Below are positions 7,450 through 13,367 of a stretch of DNA of 19,122 nt, piece after piece. Made by a program: the position numbers and the translations under genes. This stretch comes from Bacteroidales bacterium (lineage in GTDB: Bacteria; Bacteroidota; Bacteroidia; Bacteroidales; P3): positions 1-19,122 of the forward strand of contig JAEDJL010000040.1 in NCBI GenBank assembly GCA_016296345.1. The letters run 5' to 3'. The notes below the pieces were generated by a model that was not told the DNA's origin, did no database searches, and saw only the letters and a list, made by a program, of their open reading frames with translations. Positions within the stretch are counted from its first letter, which is position 1; each line of letters opens with the position of its first letter.

Positions 7450-7686
7450 CTACAATGTAGTTTGCGAAAAGTCAAGATTATAAACCACTTCCTTATTTTC
7501 GTTTTTAGAAAACTGAGCAACACATATCAATTCCGGAAAATCCTCAGTCCAAAACGTAACTACAACGTCTTCTACTTCTTTATCAGAAAATGATTCAACT
7601 AACGCATCTGCCTTCTCCTTACACAACCTTTTTAACGTATCAAAAGAATCAGATACTTTTCCAACATTTATGCTATATTCTACCAT
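7450..7686 (-). CDS. Small acidic hypothetical protein
   Basis: This 78-residue protein (starts MVEYSINVGKVSDSF) has no motif I recognise. It has a helical-looking first half (DTLKRLCKEKADALVESF), then a beta-like run (VEDVVVTFW) and a C-terminal VVYNLDF, which suggests a small soluble alpha/beta fold with no signal peptide. The composition is AT-rich. It starts 11 bases after the stop of the small lipoprotein gene, so the two are very likely one transcript, ended by the repeat hairpin at 7375-7428. A toxin or immunity-type role is conceivable from size and context only. Confidence 0.65.
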   Translation of the reverse strand: MVEYSINVGKVSDSFDTLKRLCKEKADALVESFSDKEVEDVVVTFWTEDFPELICVAQFSKNENKEVVYNLDFSQTTL

Positions 7687-7697
7687 ATCTTATTACC

Positions 7698-7934
7698 TTA
7701 GTATGTTGTATTTGTCCTATACCTATATTCGATGTGATATTCATTGGTATCTAAATCCAGATACACAGACTCTATAATAACATCTCCTTGTCTGTAAAGA
7801 TCATAAAACTCAGGAAATAGTGTCTTTACTATATACATTTGTCTATTATAATCGCTAATATATTGACGATTAGTCATACAAGAAGCGAATAATGCAATTA
7901 CAATAAACAATGACGCTAATTTGATTTTTCTCAT
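7698..7934 (-). CDS. Small probable lipoprotein, hypothetical
   Basis: The 78-residue product begins MRKIKLASLFIVIALFASCM, a positively charged start plus hydrophobic core ending at a candidate lipobox cysteine (C19). The mature part is about 60 residues, tyrosine-rich (DYNRQMYIV, FYDLYRQG, EYHIEYRYRT) and unlike any family I know. It is first in a two-gene unit with the small gene at 7450. A candidate promoter lies far upstream (8178-8208), leaving a leader of about 235 bases that contains a 26-codon reading frame at 7950-8030. Confidence 0.7.
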   Translation of the reverse strand: MRKIKLASLFIVIALFASCMTNRQYISDYNRQMYIVKTLFPEFYDLYRQGDVIIESVYLDLDTNEYHIEYRYRTNTTY

Positions 7935-8177
7935 TTCAAAAATTCGTTTTTACTTTGCCCAAGTCCCCGAAGGCGATTTACTTAATTGGTTTAGCGATTT
8001 AAGGGAATAGAAACCCTGACTTGTGGACATAAAAAAGCAAAGGACTTATTATCTTATATAAAACGCTTTAATATGCTGCAAACTGCTAAGTCAAACTAAT
8101 AATTACTTCTTTGTCTCCTGTTGTTTCTGTGTTTTTATTGTTAATTACTCGAAAGCCTTACTCTCGCTTTCCGCCCG
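7935..8177 (-). other. Long leader or intergenic stretch upstream of the small lipoprotein gene
   Basis: This AT-rich stretch lies between the candidate promoter and the lipoprotein start. On the minus strand it contains one short open frame, 8030-7950, reading MSTSQGFYSLKSLNQLSKSP and then SGTWAK, ending 15 bases before the lipoprotein ATG. Its last residues look protein-like rather than random, so it could be a leader peptide or the tail of a lost gene. No other structure is evident. Confidence 0.35.
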
Positions 8178-8208
8178 CAAAACTACAAAACATTTCCCAA
8201 ACCGCAAA
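8178..8208 (-). promoter_or_regulatory. Candidate promoter for the 7934-7450 small-gene unit
   Basis: On the minus strand TTTG (8208-8205), a 19-base spacer and TAGTTTTG (8185-8178) match the Bacteroidota consensus exactly. It lies between the hepT terminator hairpin and the small lipoprotein gene and points toward the latter, about 240 bases away. Confidence 0.55.
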
Positions 8209-8291
8209 ATTATTTGAATATTTTCCTGCTTTTCTCCCAAAAAATTTGAACAACCAAAGCCTTAAACAGACTAATCCGAACAATCCCAGTC

Positions 8292-8344
8292 CCCAAAACA
8301 AGCGTCCGGAGAGTTTTAAGTCTCCAAACGCTCGCTATCTTTGC
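8292..8344 (-). terminator. Repeat-type terminator hairpin, copy 2
   Basis: As minus-strand RNA, AGCGAGCGTTTGGAGA (8336-8321) can pair along all 16 positions with TCTCCGGACGCTTGTT (8312-8297), counting G-U pairs; the loop is 8 bases and a short TT tail follows. It is 33 bases past the hepT stop. It shares most positions with copy 1 at 7375-7428, and where the stems differ the pairing is kept. Confidence 0.7.
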
Positions 8345-8376
8345 AGAAACAGAAATTCGACAATCCGAAACCGAAC

Positions 8377-8721
8377 TTATATCTTGTTCAATAAATCTGT
8401 AAGTTGTTGTTTTAGAACAGGCAAATCTTCTTGAACTGTTTGCCACACCTTGTTTGGCGAAATTGTATAGTAACCATGCACCAACACATGACGCATTTTT
8501 TCAATTATTTGCCAAGGAATATGATTGTGTGTCATCTTAAAATCTTTCGTAAGCATATACGAAGCCTCGCCAATTATCTCTATATTCTTGACTACGGCAT
8601 AGAACAACATCTTGTTTACTTCAAATGTTTCTTCATTTACATCATTTGTAAATTCTTCAACATTGTTTATTGCAAACAACATATGTTCCACCCTGCCTTT
8701 ATCTCTGAGTGTTTCTCTCAT
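8377..8721 (-). CDS. hepT: HepT-like HEPN toxin ribonuclease of a HEPN/MNT toxin-antitoxin pair
   Basis: HepT proteins are HEPN-fold RNases that act as toxins and are neutralised by their cognate MNT protein. The 114 residues are all-helical in appearance and carry the catalytic RX4HXY motif as RHVLVHGYY (R77, H82, Y84). IPWQIIEKMRHVLVH is the usual context and GEA in KNIEIIGEASYML is the other conserved patch (about 46-57). In studied pairs the motif tyrosine is the residue adenylylated by MntA. The ATG at 8721 lies inside the end of mntA (23-base overlap), so the two are translationally coupled. A repeat hairpin terminator follows. Confidence 0.93.
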   Translation of the reverse strand: MRETLRDKGRVEHMLFAINNVEEFTNDVNEETFEVNKMLFYAVVKNIEIIGEASYMLTKDFKMTHNHIPWQIIEKMRHVLVHGYYTISPNKVWQTVQEDLPVLKQQLTDLLNKI

Positions 8722-9013
8722 ATATCAATATTTTATCATTGTTTGCCGTCTCTTGTGCAAAAGGAAGCAACGAGCCTTCTTCAACCAAATCAACTTTTTG
8801 ATTAAGCAGTTGCTCTAACTGGCAAATTATGTCGGCATATTTGAAAAGACTGATATTTGCATCTTGGTCAAAGGCGACAAGAATGTCTATATCGCTCCCC
8901 TCGCACTCTTCTCCACGAGAATAAGAGCCGAACAACCACGCTTTACTTATCGGCTGAGTGGCGAAATACTTCCGAATCGACGGTATTATTCTGTCTTGTG
9001 TAGCCTTGTTCAT
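8699..9013 (-). CDS. mntA: MntA-like nucleotidyltransferase antitoxin
   Basis: This minimal nucleotidyltransferase is the antitoxin half of the HEPN/MNT pair; characterised members inactivate HepT by adding AMP to its active-site tyrosine. The start at 9013 (MNKATQDRIIPSIRKYF) gives 104 residues with the intact GSX10DXD motif: LFGSYSRGEECEGSDIDI (G29, S30, D41, D43), plus the third acidic residue in KVDLVEE (D75). A longer reading to 9229 runs through palindromes and a terminator and is rejected. A consensus promoter lies 26 bases upstream. The catalytic residues look complete, so the module is probably functional. Confidence 0.93.
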   Translation of the reverse strand: MNKATQDRIIPSIRKYFATQPISKAWLFGSYSRGEECEGSDIDILVAFDQDANISLFKYADIICQLEQLLNQKVDLVEEGSLLPFAQETANNDKILIYERNTQR

Positions 9014-9038
9014 AACAATATGTTTGGGATACCAACCG

Positions 9039-9070
9039 CAAAGGTAAGAATTTATTGTAATGCAACCAAA
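9039..9070 (-). promoter_or_regulatory. mntA-hepT promoter
   Basis: On the minus strand TTTG (9070-9067), a 20-base spacer and TACCTTTG (9046-9039) match the Bacteroidota consensus. The predicted start leaves a leader of about 20 bases before the mntA ATG at 9013, which supports that start. Confidence 0.8.
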
Positions 9071-9087
9071 TACACAACCCCAAAAAA

Positions 9088-9163
9088 TCGGCGTTTTGCA
9101 AAAATAACTCTTCGTTTTATTTGGCTGAAACGCCGAGTTGTCTGAATAAAACGAAGAGTTATT
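9088..9163 (-). repeat. Interleaved inverted repeats upstream of the mntA promoter
   Basis: A 19-bp perfect inverted repeat (9103-9121 with 9145-9163) has a 23-base loop. A second inverted repeat, TCGGCGTTT (9088-9096) with AAACGCCGA (9128-9136), crosses it: one arm lies outside the large stem and the other inside its loop. On the minus strand the second repeat is followed at once by six T (9087-9082). This could be a pair of mutually exclusive hairpins, a partial pseudoknot, or a backup terminator for the gene at 9236. It lies upstream of, not inside, the predicted mntA transcript. Confidence 0.8.
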
Positions 9164-9176
9164 CGGGCTGTATTGC

Positions 9177-9212
9177 AAAAAAAAGGAAGGCGATTTGTGG
9201 TTTCGTCTTCCT
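9177..9212 (-). terminator. Intrinsic terminator of the coiled-coil lipoprotein gene
   Basis: On the minus strand AGGAAGACGA (9212-9203) pairs with TCGCCTTCCT (9193-9184) with one A-C mismatch and a 9-base loop, followed by an unbroken run of T down to 9177. It begins 24 bases after the stop at 9236. Confidence 0.85.
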
Positions 9213-9235
9213 CTTTGTTGTGTTTGCAAAATTGC

Positions 9236-10099
9236 TTAATCGACCATGATGATTAAGCACTTGCTTGCTTTCCAGAATAAGTCGGGATTGGTAATGCGGA
9301 TTGAGGTTGGTCGAGTTTCGTCTCCCTCCAAAGAGTAGGAGCTTGTAGGGTGTGAAGTAACGATTTTGATTTTCTTTCCCGTCAATGGTATCTCTTGTGT
9401 GTTTCTTGTGTCTATCTTGGTCAAGGAAGCAAAGTCGGTATTGTTTGAAAGCACTTCTGCCTTACCCAAACCGATAAATCCGCCCTTGCGGTCGATAAGG
9501 TTCTTTGCTCTCAGCTCTTTCTTGGTTCCTATTGCAAAGTATGCAGTGTGCTTTTCGTCTTCTATCTGCATTATCTTCTGGTCTTTCTTCTTTGAAGCAC
9601 TCTCGAGGTTTGCCACATTCTTCGTAAGCTCGTCTATCTTGACGTTCTTCTTTTGCAATTCTTCGGTGAGCGATTGGATTTGCATTTCTTGCTCTTTTAT
9701 TCTCTCTTCGAGGTTGCTCACAAAGGTTTGCAGTTGTTTGTTTTGGCGTTGATTCTTGCTTATTCTTGCACTTACGGCTGCAAGTTTTTCTCTATCGGAG
9801 GCAAGGATGTTGCTGATTGTGGTTATCTTGCTTCTTATGCTCGAAACTGCATCTTTGTTTACTTCTCCCGAAATGTCGGAAGCCTGAGCCACTTCGCCGT
9901 AAGTTTTGGCTATTTCTCCGAGGCTGGCGTCAATTTCGTTAAGTTGTTGAAACAAGGTCTCCAATTCTGCATCTTTGTTTGACATTACGGCAGCAAAGGA
10001 ATCTTGTAATTGTTTCTCTCTTTCTTTTGAAAGGTTGCCGTTGCAGGCTGCAAAAGCCACAGCAGACAGCAAAACGATTGTACAAAGTTTTTTTCTCAT
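9236..10099 (-). CDS. Coiled-coil lipoprotein of a conserved Bacteroidota type, function unknown
   Basis: The 287-residue protein has a lipoprotein signal (MRKKLCTIVLLSAVAFAAC, lipidated Cys at 19). A long heptad-rich coiled coil follows, densest at about residues 95-185 (for example LEERIKEQEMQIQSLTEELQ). A compact C-terminal domain holds YFAIGTKKELRAKNLIDRKG, GFIGLGKAEVL, EIPLTGKKIKIVTSHP and a final NPDLFWKASKCLIIMV. I recall similar proteins with this C-terminal pattern in gut Bacteroidales, annotated only as hypothetical lipoproteins. It is likely periplasm- or surface-facing and membrane-anchored. It is monocistronic, with a candidate promoter upstream and a strong terminator downstream. 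Confidence 0.88.
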   Translation of the reverse strand: MRKKLCTIVLLSAVAFAACNGNLSKEREKQLQDSFAAVMSNKDAELETLFQQLNEIDASLGEIAKTYGEVAQASDISGEVNKDAVSSIRSKITTISNILASDREKLAAVSARISKNQRQNKQLQTFVSNLEERIKEQEMQIQSLTEELQKKNVKIDELTKNVANLESASKKKDQKIMQIEDEKHTAYFAIGTKKELRAKNLIDRKGGFIGLGKAEVLSNNTDFASLTKIDTRNTQEIPLTGKKIKIVTSHPTSSYSLEGDETRPTSIRITNPDLFWKASKCLIIMVD

Positions 10100-10148
10100 G
10101 ATTTGGTTGTTCTTTTTTTGATTTCTTATTTCAAAACGTTTCAGACGG

Positions 10149-10182
10149 CAAATTTAGTACAAAATCAACAATCCGACACAAA
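10149..10182 (-). promoter_or_regulatory. Candidate promoter of the coiled-coil lipoprotein gene
   Basis: On the minus strand TAAATTTG (10156-10149) matches the -7 element and lies about 50 bases upstream of the ATG. A TTTG at 10182-10179 is 22 bases away, slightly beyond the usual spacing. Confidence 0.45.
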
Positions 10183-10219
10183 AATTTGTTCTTTTTCTTT
10201 CGGTTTTTTGCTCTTGTGG

Positions 10220-10250
10220 CTTGTCAGAACGGCGAAATTTCGTATAATTG
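10220..10250 (+). promoter_or_regulatory. Candidate uvrA promoter
   Basis: CTTG (10220-10223), a 19-base spacer and TATAATTG (10243-10250) each differ at one position from the Bacteroidota -33 and -7 elements. The uvrA ATG is 28 bases further on. I see no LexA-type palindrome here. Confidence 0.5.
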
Positions 10251-10278
10251 CAGCCCAAAACAAAAATCATAAAAGACA

Positions 10279-13068
10279 ATGACTGACGACAAGCTCGAAA
10301 TACTTGGTGCAAAGACGCACAACCTTCAAAACATTTCGCTGTCGATGCCTCGCAACTCTCTTGTTACGATAACAGGCTTGAGCGGAAGCGGCAAAAGCTC
10401 TCTTGCTTTCGACACAATCTATGCCGAAGGGCAGAGAAGGTATTTGGAAACCTTTTCTTCTTACATCAGGAACTTCATCGGTTCGATAAGCAAACCCGAT
10501 GTGGAGCAGATAAGGGGGCTTTCTCCCGTGATTTCGATTGAACAGAAAACCACAAACAAAAACCCTCGTTCCACAGTCGGCACGACAACCGAGATTTACG
10601 ACCTTTTGAGGTTGTTGTTTGCAAGGGTGTCGGAGGCATATTCGGTCAATACGGGCGAGAAGATGGTGAAATATACCGAAAAACAGATATTGGACGAGAT
10701 TATAAAACGCTATGACGGAAGTTCGATAGTGATTTTGTCGCCTGTTGTAAAGGGCAGGAAGGGTCATTACAGAGACTTGTTTGAGTCTATTGCCAAGAAA
10801 GGTTTCTTAAAGGTCAGGGTAGATGGAGAAATCTTCAACATAACAAGCGGAATGAGAACTGACCGATATAAGGTTCACGACATAGAGATAGTTATCGACA
10901 AGTTGAGTATTTCGTCCGAAGGGAAGCAGGAGCGATTGAAAAAGTCAGTCGAAACAGCTTTCAAACACGGCAAGAACTGCTTGATGATTTTGGACGAGCA
11001 AGGGCAGATAAAGCACTTCTCCAAGCTGTTGATGTGTCCTACAACCGGCATTTCTTATCCCGAACCCGAACCAAACACCTTTTCTTTCAACTCTCCGTAT
11101 GGTGCTTGTCCTGTGTGCAACGGCTTGGGTGAGATAACGCAGGTCGATATTGACAAAATCATACTCGACAAAACCAAGAGCATTGCACAAGGCGGTCTGA
11201 TACCAATCGGACAACCCAACATGAACAGCTGGTTTGTCAAAAAGATAATCGCTATGGGCAAAAGGTATGGCTTTGACTTGGATACACCTTTCAAAGACTA
11301 CTCAAAAAAAGCTATGGAGGTACTCCTGTATGGAGAAAAGCCTGACATCTATCTCTTTTCTGACTTCCGAGGAGTGGTAAACTTCATTTCCTCACAATTC
11401 GACGACCGCTCTCTGCCTGCATCTATTCAAAAATGGGCAGCCTCTTTCATGACAAGCACCACTTGTCCTCACTGCCATGGCGACAGATTGAAAGCCGAAA
11501 GTCTGTGCTTCAAAATTGCAGGCAAAAACATTGCACAGCTTGCCAACATGGACTTGACAGAGCTGTCTCTTTGGTGCAAGCAGACCGAAGAAAAGCTCGG
11601 AGCAAGACAAAAAGAAATAGCTTCCGAAATCCTCAGAGAGATAAACACAAAAATCAACTTCCTTTTGGACGTGGGCTTGGGCTATCTGAGCCTCAACAGA
11701 AGCTCTTGCAGCCTCTCGGGAGGAGAAAGCCAGAGAATAAGACTTGCAACCCAAATAGGAAGCAAGTTAGTCAATGTGATGTATATCCTTGACGAACCGA
11801 GCATAGGGCTTCACCAATCGGACAATGTGCGTTTGATAAAGTCGCTCAAGCAGCTTCGCGATGCAGGCAACACGGTTATCGTGGTCGAACATGACAAAGA
11901 CATGATGCTTGCCTCCGATTATATTGTGGATATAGGTCCGGGAGCAGGCATAAACGGAGGAAAGTTGACCGCAATAGGAACTCCGGAGGAGATTTTGCAA
12001 CAAAACTCCCTCACCTGCCAATACCTCAAAGGCGAAAAGAAGATTGAAGTTCCCAAGAGCCGAAGAAAAGGTAACGGAAAGTACATCGACCTTATCGGGG
12101 CAAGCGGAAACAACCTCAAAAATGTCGATTTGCATCTTCCGTTGGGGCTTTTTGTGTGCGTTACAGGAGTGTCGGGAAGCGGAAAGTCCTCTCTGATAAA
12201 CGATACCCTGCACCCAATTCTCAGCAAGCTCTTTTACCGAAGCGAAAAGAAAATCCTGCCATACAAAAAAATCAAAGGCACGGACAATATCGACAAGGTG
12301 ATAGAAATAGACCAAGCTCCCATAGGCAGAACACCGAGAAGCAACCCTGCCACATTCATAGGAGTGTTTGACGAGATAAGAAAGCTCTATGCCGAAATGC
12401 CGACGGCAAAGATAAGAAACTATGCCGCAGGCAGGTTTTCGTTCAATGTGAAAGGCGGCAGATGCGAAGAATGTCAGGGAGCAGGCGTCAAGACGATTGA
12501 AATGAACTTCCTGCCCGATGTTTATGTAACCTGCCAAGAGTGCGGAGGCAAACGCTACAACCGAGAGACCTTGGAGGTCAGATACAAAGGCAAAAGCATA
12601 AACGAAGTTCTCGACATGAGCTTTTCGGAAGCCGTGGTATTCTTTGAGAACTACCCAAAAATCAAGAGACAACTGAGCATAGTGAACGAAGTGGGCTTGG
12701 GATACCTCACCTTGGGGCAAGCCTCCACCACACTCTCGGGAGGAGAGTGCCAAAGAATAAAGCTCGCAGCCGAACTTGGCAAAAAAGATACGGGAAACAC
12801 CCTCTACATACTTGACGAACCCACAACAGGACTTCACTTTGAAGACATTCGCATACTCTTGGAAGTGTTGCAAAAATTGGTCGATAAAGGCAACAGCATG
12901 ATTGTAATAGAACACAACCTTGATGTGATAAAGGTTGCAGACTACATCATCGACATGGGAAGCGAAGGAGGAAAGAAAGGAGGCAGGATTGCAGAATGCG
13001 GAACACCCGAGCAGCTGGCTCAATCCGACTTAAACAGCATAGGACAGTATCTGAAAGACGAACTATAA
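10279..13068 (+). CDS. uvrA: Excinuclease ABC subunit A
   Basis: UvrA is the damage-sensing ATPase of nucleotide excision repair; as a dimer it loads UvrB on lesions. The 929 residues hold both ABC cassettes: Walker A GLSGSGKSS (33-41), signature LSGGE (479-483) and Walker B LDEPS (504-508); then Walker A GVSGSGKSS (630-638), signature LSGGE (819-823) and LDEPT (845-849). The C-terminal zinc module is complete: C729, C732, C752 and C755 (CX2CX19CX2C). In the N-terminal zinc knuckle the second Cys is Thr (C253PTT256, with C277 and C280 present), a variant I associate with Bacteroidota UvrA. The FARVSEAYSVNTG segment also lacks the Cys pair seen in other phyla. It is monocistronic. Confidence 0.97.
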   Translation: MTDDKLEILGAKTHNLQNISLSMPRNSLVTITGLSGSGKSSLAFDTIYAEGQRRYLETFSSYIRNFIGSISKPDVEQIRGLSPVISIEQKTTNKNPRSTVGTTTEIYDLLRLLFARVSEAYSVNTGEKMVKYTEKQILDEIIKRYDGSSIVILSPVVKGRKGHYRDLFESIAKKGFLKVRVDGEIFNITSGMRTDRYKVHDIEIVIDKLSISSEGKQERLKKSVETAFKHGKNCLMILDEQGQIKHFSKLLMCPTTGISYPEPEPNTFSFNSPYGACPVCNGLGEITQVDIDKIILDKTKSIAQGGLIPIGQPNMNSWFVKKIIAMGKRYGFDLDTPFKDYSKKAMEVLLYGEKPDIYLFSDFRGVVNFISSQFDDRSLPASIQKWAASFMTSTTCPHCHGDRLKAESLCFKIAGKNIAQLANMDLTELSLWCKQTEEKLGARQKEIASEILREINTKINFLLDVGLGYLSLNRSSCSLSGGESQRIRLATQIGSKLVNVMYILDEPSIGLHQSDNVRLIKSLKQLRDAGNTVIVVEHDKDMMLASDYIVDIGPGAGINGGKLTAIGTPEEILQQNSLTCQYLKGEKKIEVPKSRRKGNGKYIDLIGASGNNLKNVDLHLPLGLFVCVTGVSGSGKSSLINDTLHPILSKLFYRSEKKILPYKKIKGTDNIDKVIEIDQAPIGRTPRSNPATFIGVFDEIRKLYAEMPTAKIRNYAAGRFSFNVKGGRCEECQGAGVKTIEMNFLPDVYVTCQECGGKRYNRETLEVRYKGKSINEVLDMSFSEAVVFFENYPKIKRQLSIVNEVGLGYLTLGQASTTLSGGECQRIKLAAELGKKDTGNTLYILDEPTTGLHFEDIRILLEVLQKLVDKGNSMIVIEHNLDVIKVADYIIDMGSEGGKKGGRIAECGTPEQLAQSDLNSIGQYLKDEL

Positions 13069-13121
13069 ATCAACACTTTAAGAAAAACATCCTCTGAAAA
13101 GAGCAAAAAACATCGCTATTT

Positions 13122-13153
13122 TTTGGGTGTTATCAAAAAATGTTGTAATTTTG
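13122..13153 (+). promoter_or_regulatory. tRNA (CAT) promoter
   Basis: TTTG (13122-13125), a 20-base spacer and TAATTTTG (13146-13153) match the Bacteroidota consensus. The tRNA begins 11 bases later. Confidence 0.8.
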
Positions 13154-13164
13154 CAACCTCAATC

Positions 13165-13238
13165 GGCGGGATAGCTCAGTTGGTTAGAGCGTCGGATTCA
13201 TAACCCGGAGGTCACGAGTTCAACTCTCGTTCCCGCTA
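13165..13238 (+). tRNA. tRNA-Met (anticodon CAT), probably elongator
   Basis: This 74-base tRNA has acceptor GGCGGGA/TCCCGCT (first pair G-U), D arm GCTC...GAGC, anticodon loop TTCATAA with CAT at 13199-13201, T arm ACGAG-TTCAACT-CTCGT, and discriminator A. CCA is not encoded. The paired first position and lack of the GGG/CCC anticodon-stem run argue against the initiator. A tRNA-Ile whose CAT is modified to lysidine cannot be fully excluded. The top of the anticodon stem has an A-C mismatch (position 31/39). The defence genes begin directly downstream, so this tRNA may mark an island boundary. Confidence 0.92.
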
Positions 13239-13246
13239 CAAAAAAC

Positions 13247-13292
13247 CAAAAGAGGTTGTCTGACAAGTTTGGACAACCTCTTTTGTTTTTTT
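13247..13292 (+). terminator. Intrinsic terminator of the CAT tRNA
   Basis: CAAAAGAGGTTGTC (13247-13260) and GACAACCTCTTTTG (13272-13285) form a 14-bp perfect stem with an 11-base loop, followed by seven T. It begins nine bases after the tRNA and also faces mcrC, which converges on it. Confidence 0.92.
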
Positions 13293-13367
13293 GTATTACT
13301 GAGTTGCTATTGAAACATTTTGTGTCAATCATTGGTATCCCGTTGAAATCGAAACGCTGATGGTATC

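Noticed and set aside
7290..7523. Two minus-strand frames with a shared VWR...LRTLV-like sequence (7290-7523 and 8210-8446)
   Set aside because: The similarity comes from the two terminator repeats translated in the same frame, not from related proteins.
8313..8343. Plus-strand promoter-like TTTT-N19-TATCTTTG inside terminator copy 2
   Set aside because: The -33 element is imperfect, it would only transcribe antisense to hepT, and the -7 sequence is not kept in the other repeat copy.
7375..8344. CRISPR array from the repeated hairpin
   Set aside because: Only two copies about 900 bases apart with genes between them; no regular spacers and no cas genes.
9014..9229. N-terminal extension of the mntA frame up to 9229
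   Set aside because: It would be translated through a terminator, the crossed inverted repeats and the mntA promoter; the conserved family start and the promoter position both support 9013.
11767..13023. 418-codon minus-strand frame opposite uvrA
   Set aside because: It is the antisense shadow of the conserved uvrA coding sequence and shows no protein-family features.
13165..13238. Initiator tRNA-fMet
   Set aside because: The acceptor stem is paired at position 1 and the anticodon stem lacks the three G-C pairs typical of initiators.
13293..13367. Attachment-site-like repeat after the CAT tRNA
   Set aside because: I searched by eye for a copy of the tRNA 3' end downstream to the window end and found none; the short GGTATC direct repeat here is too small to mean anything.
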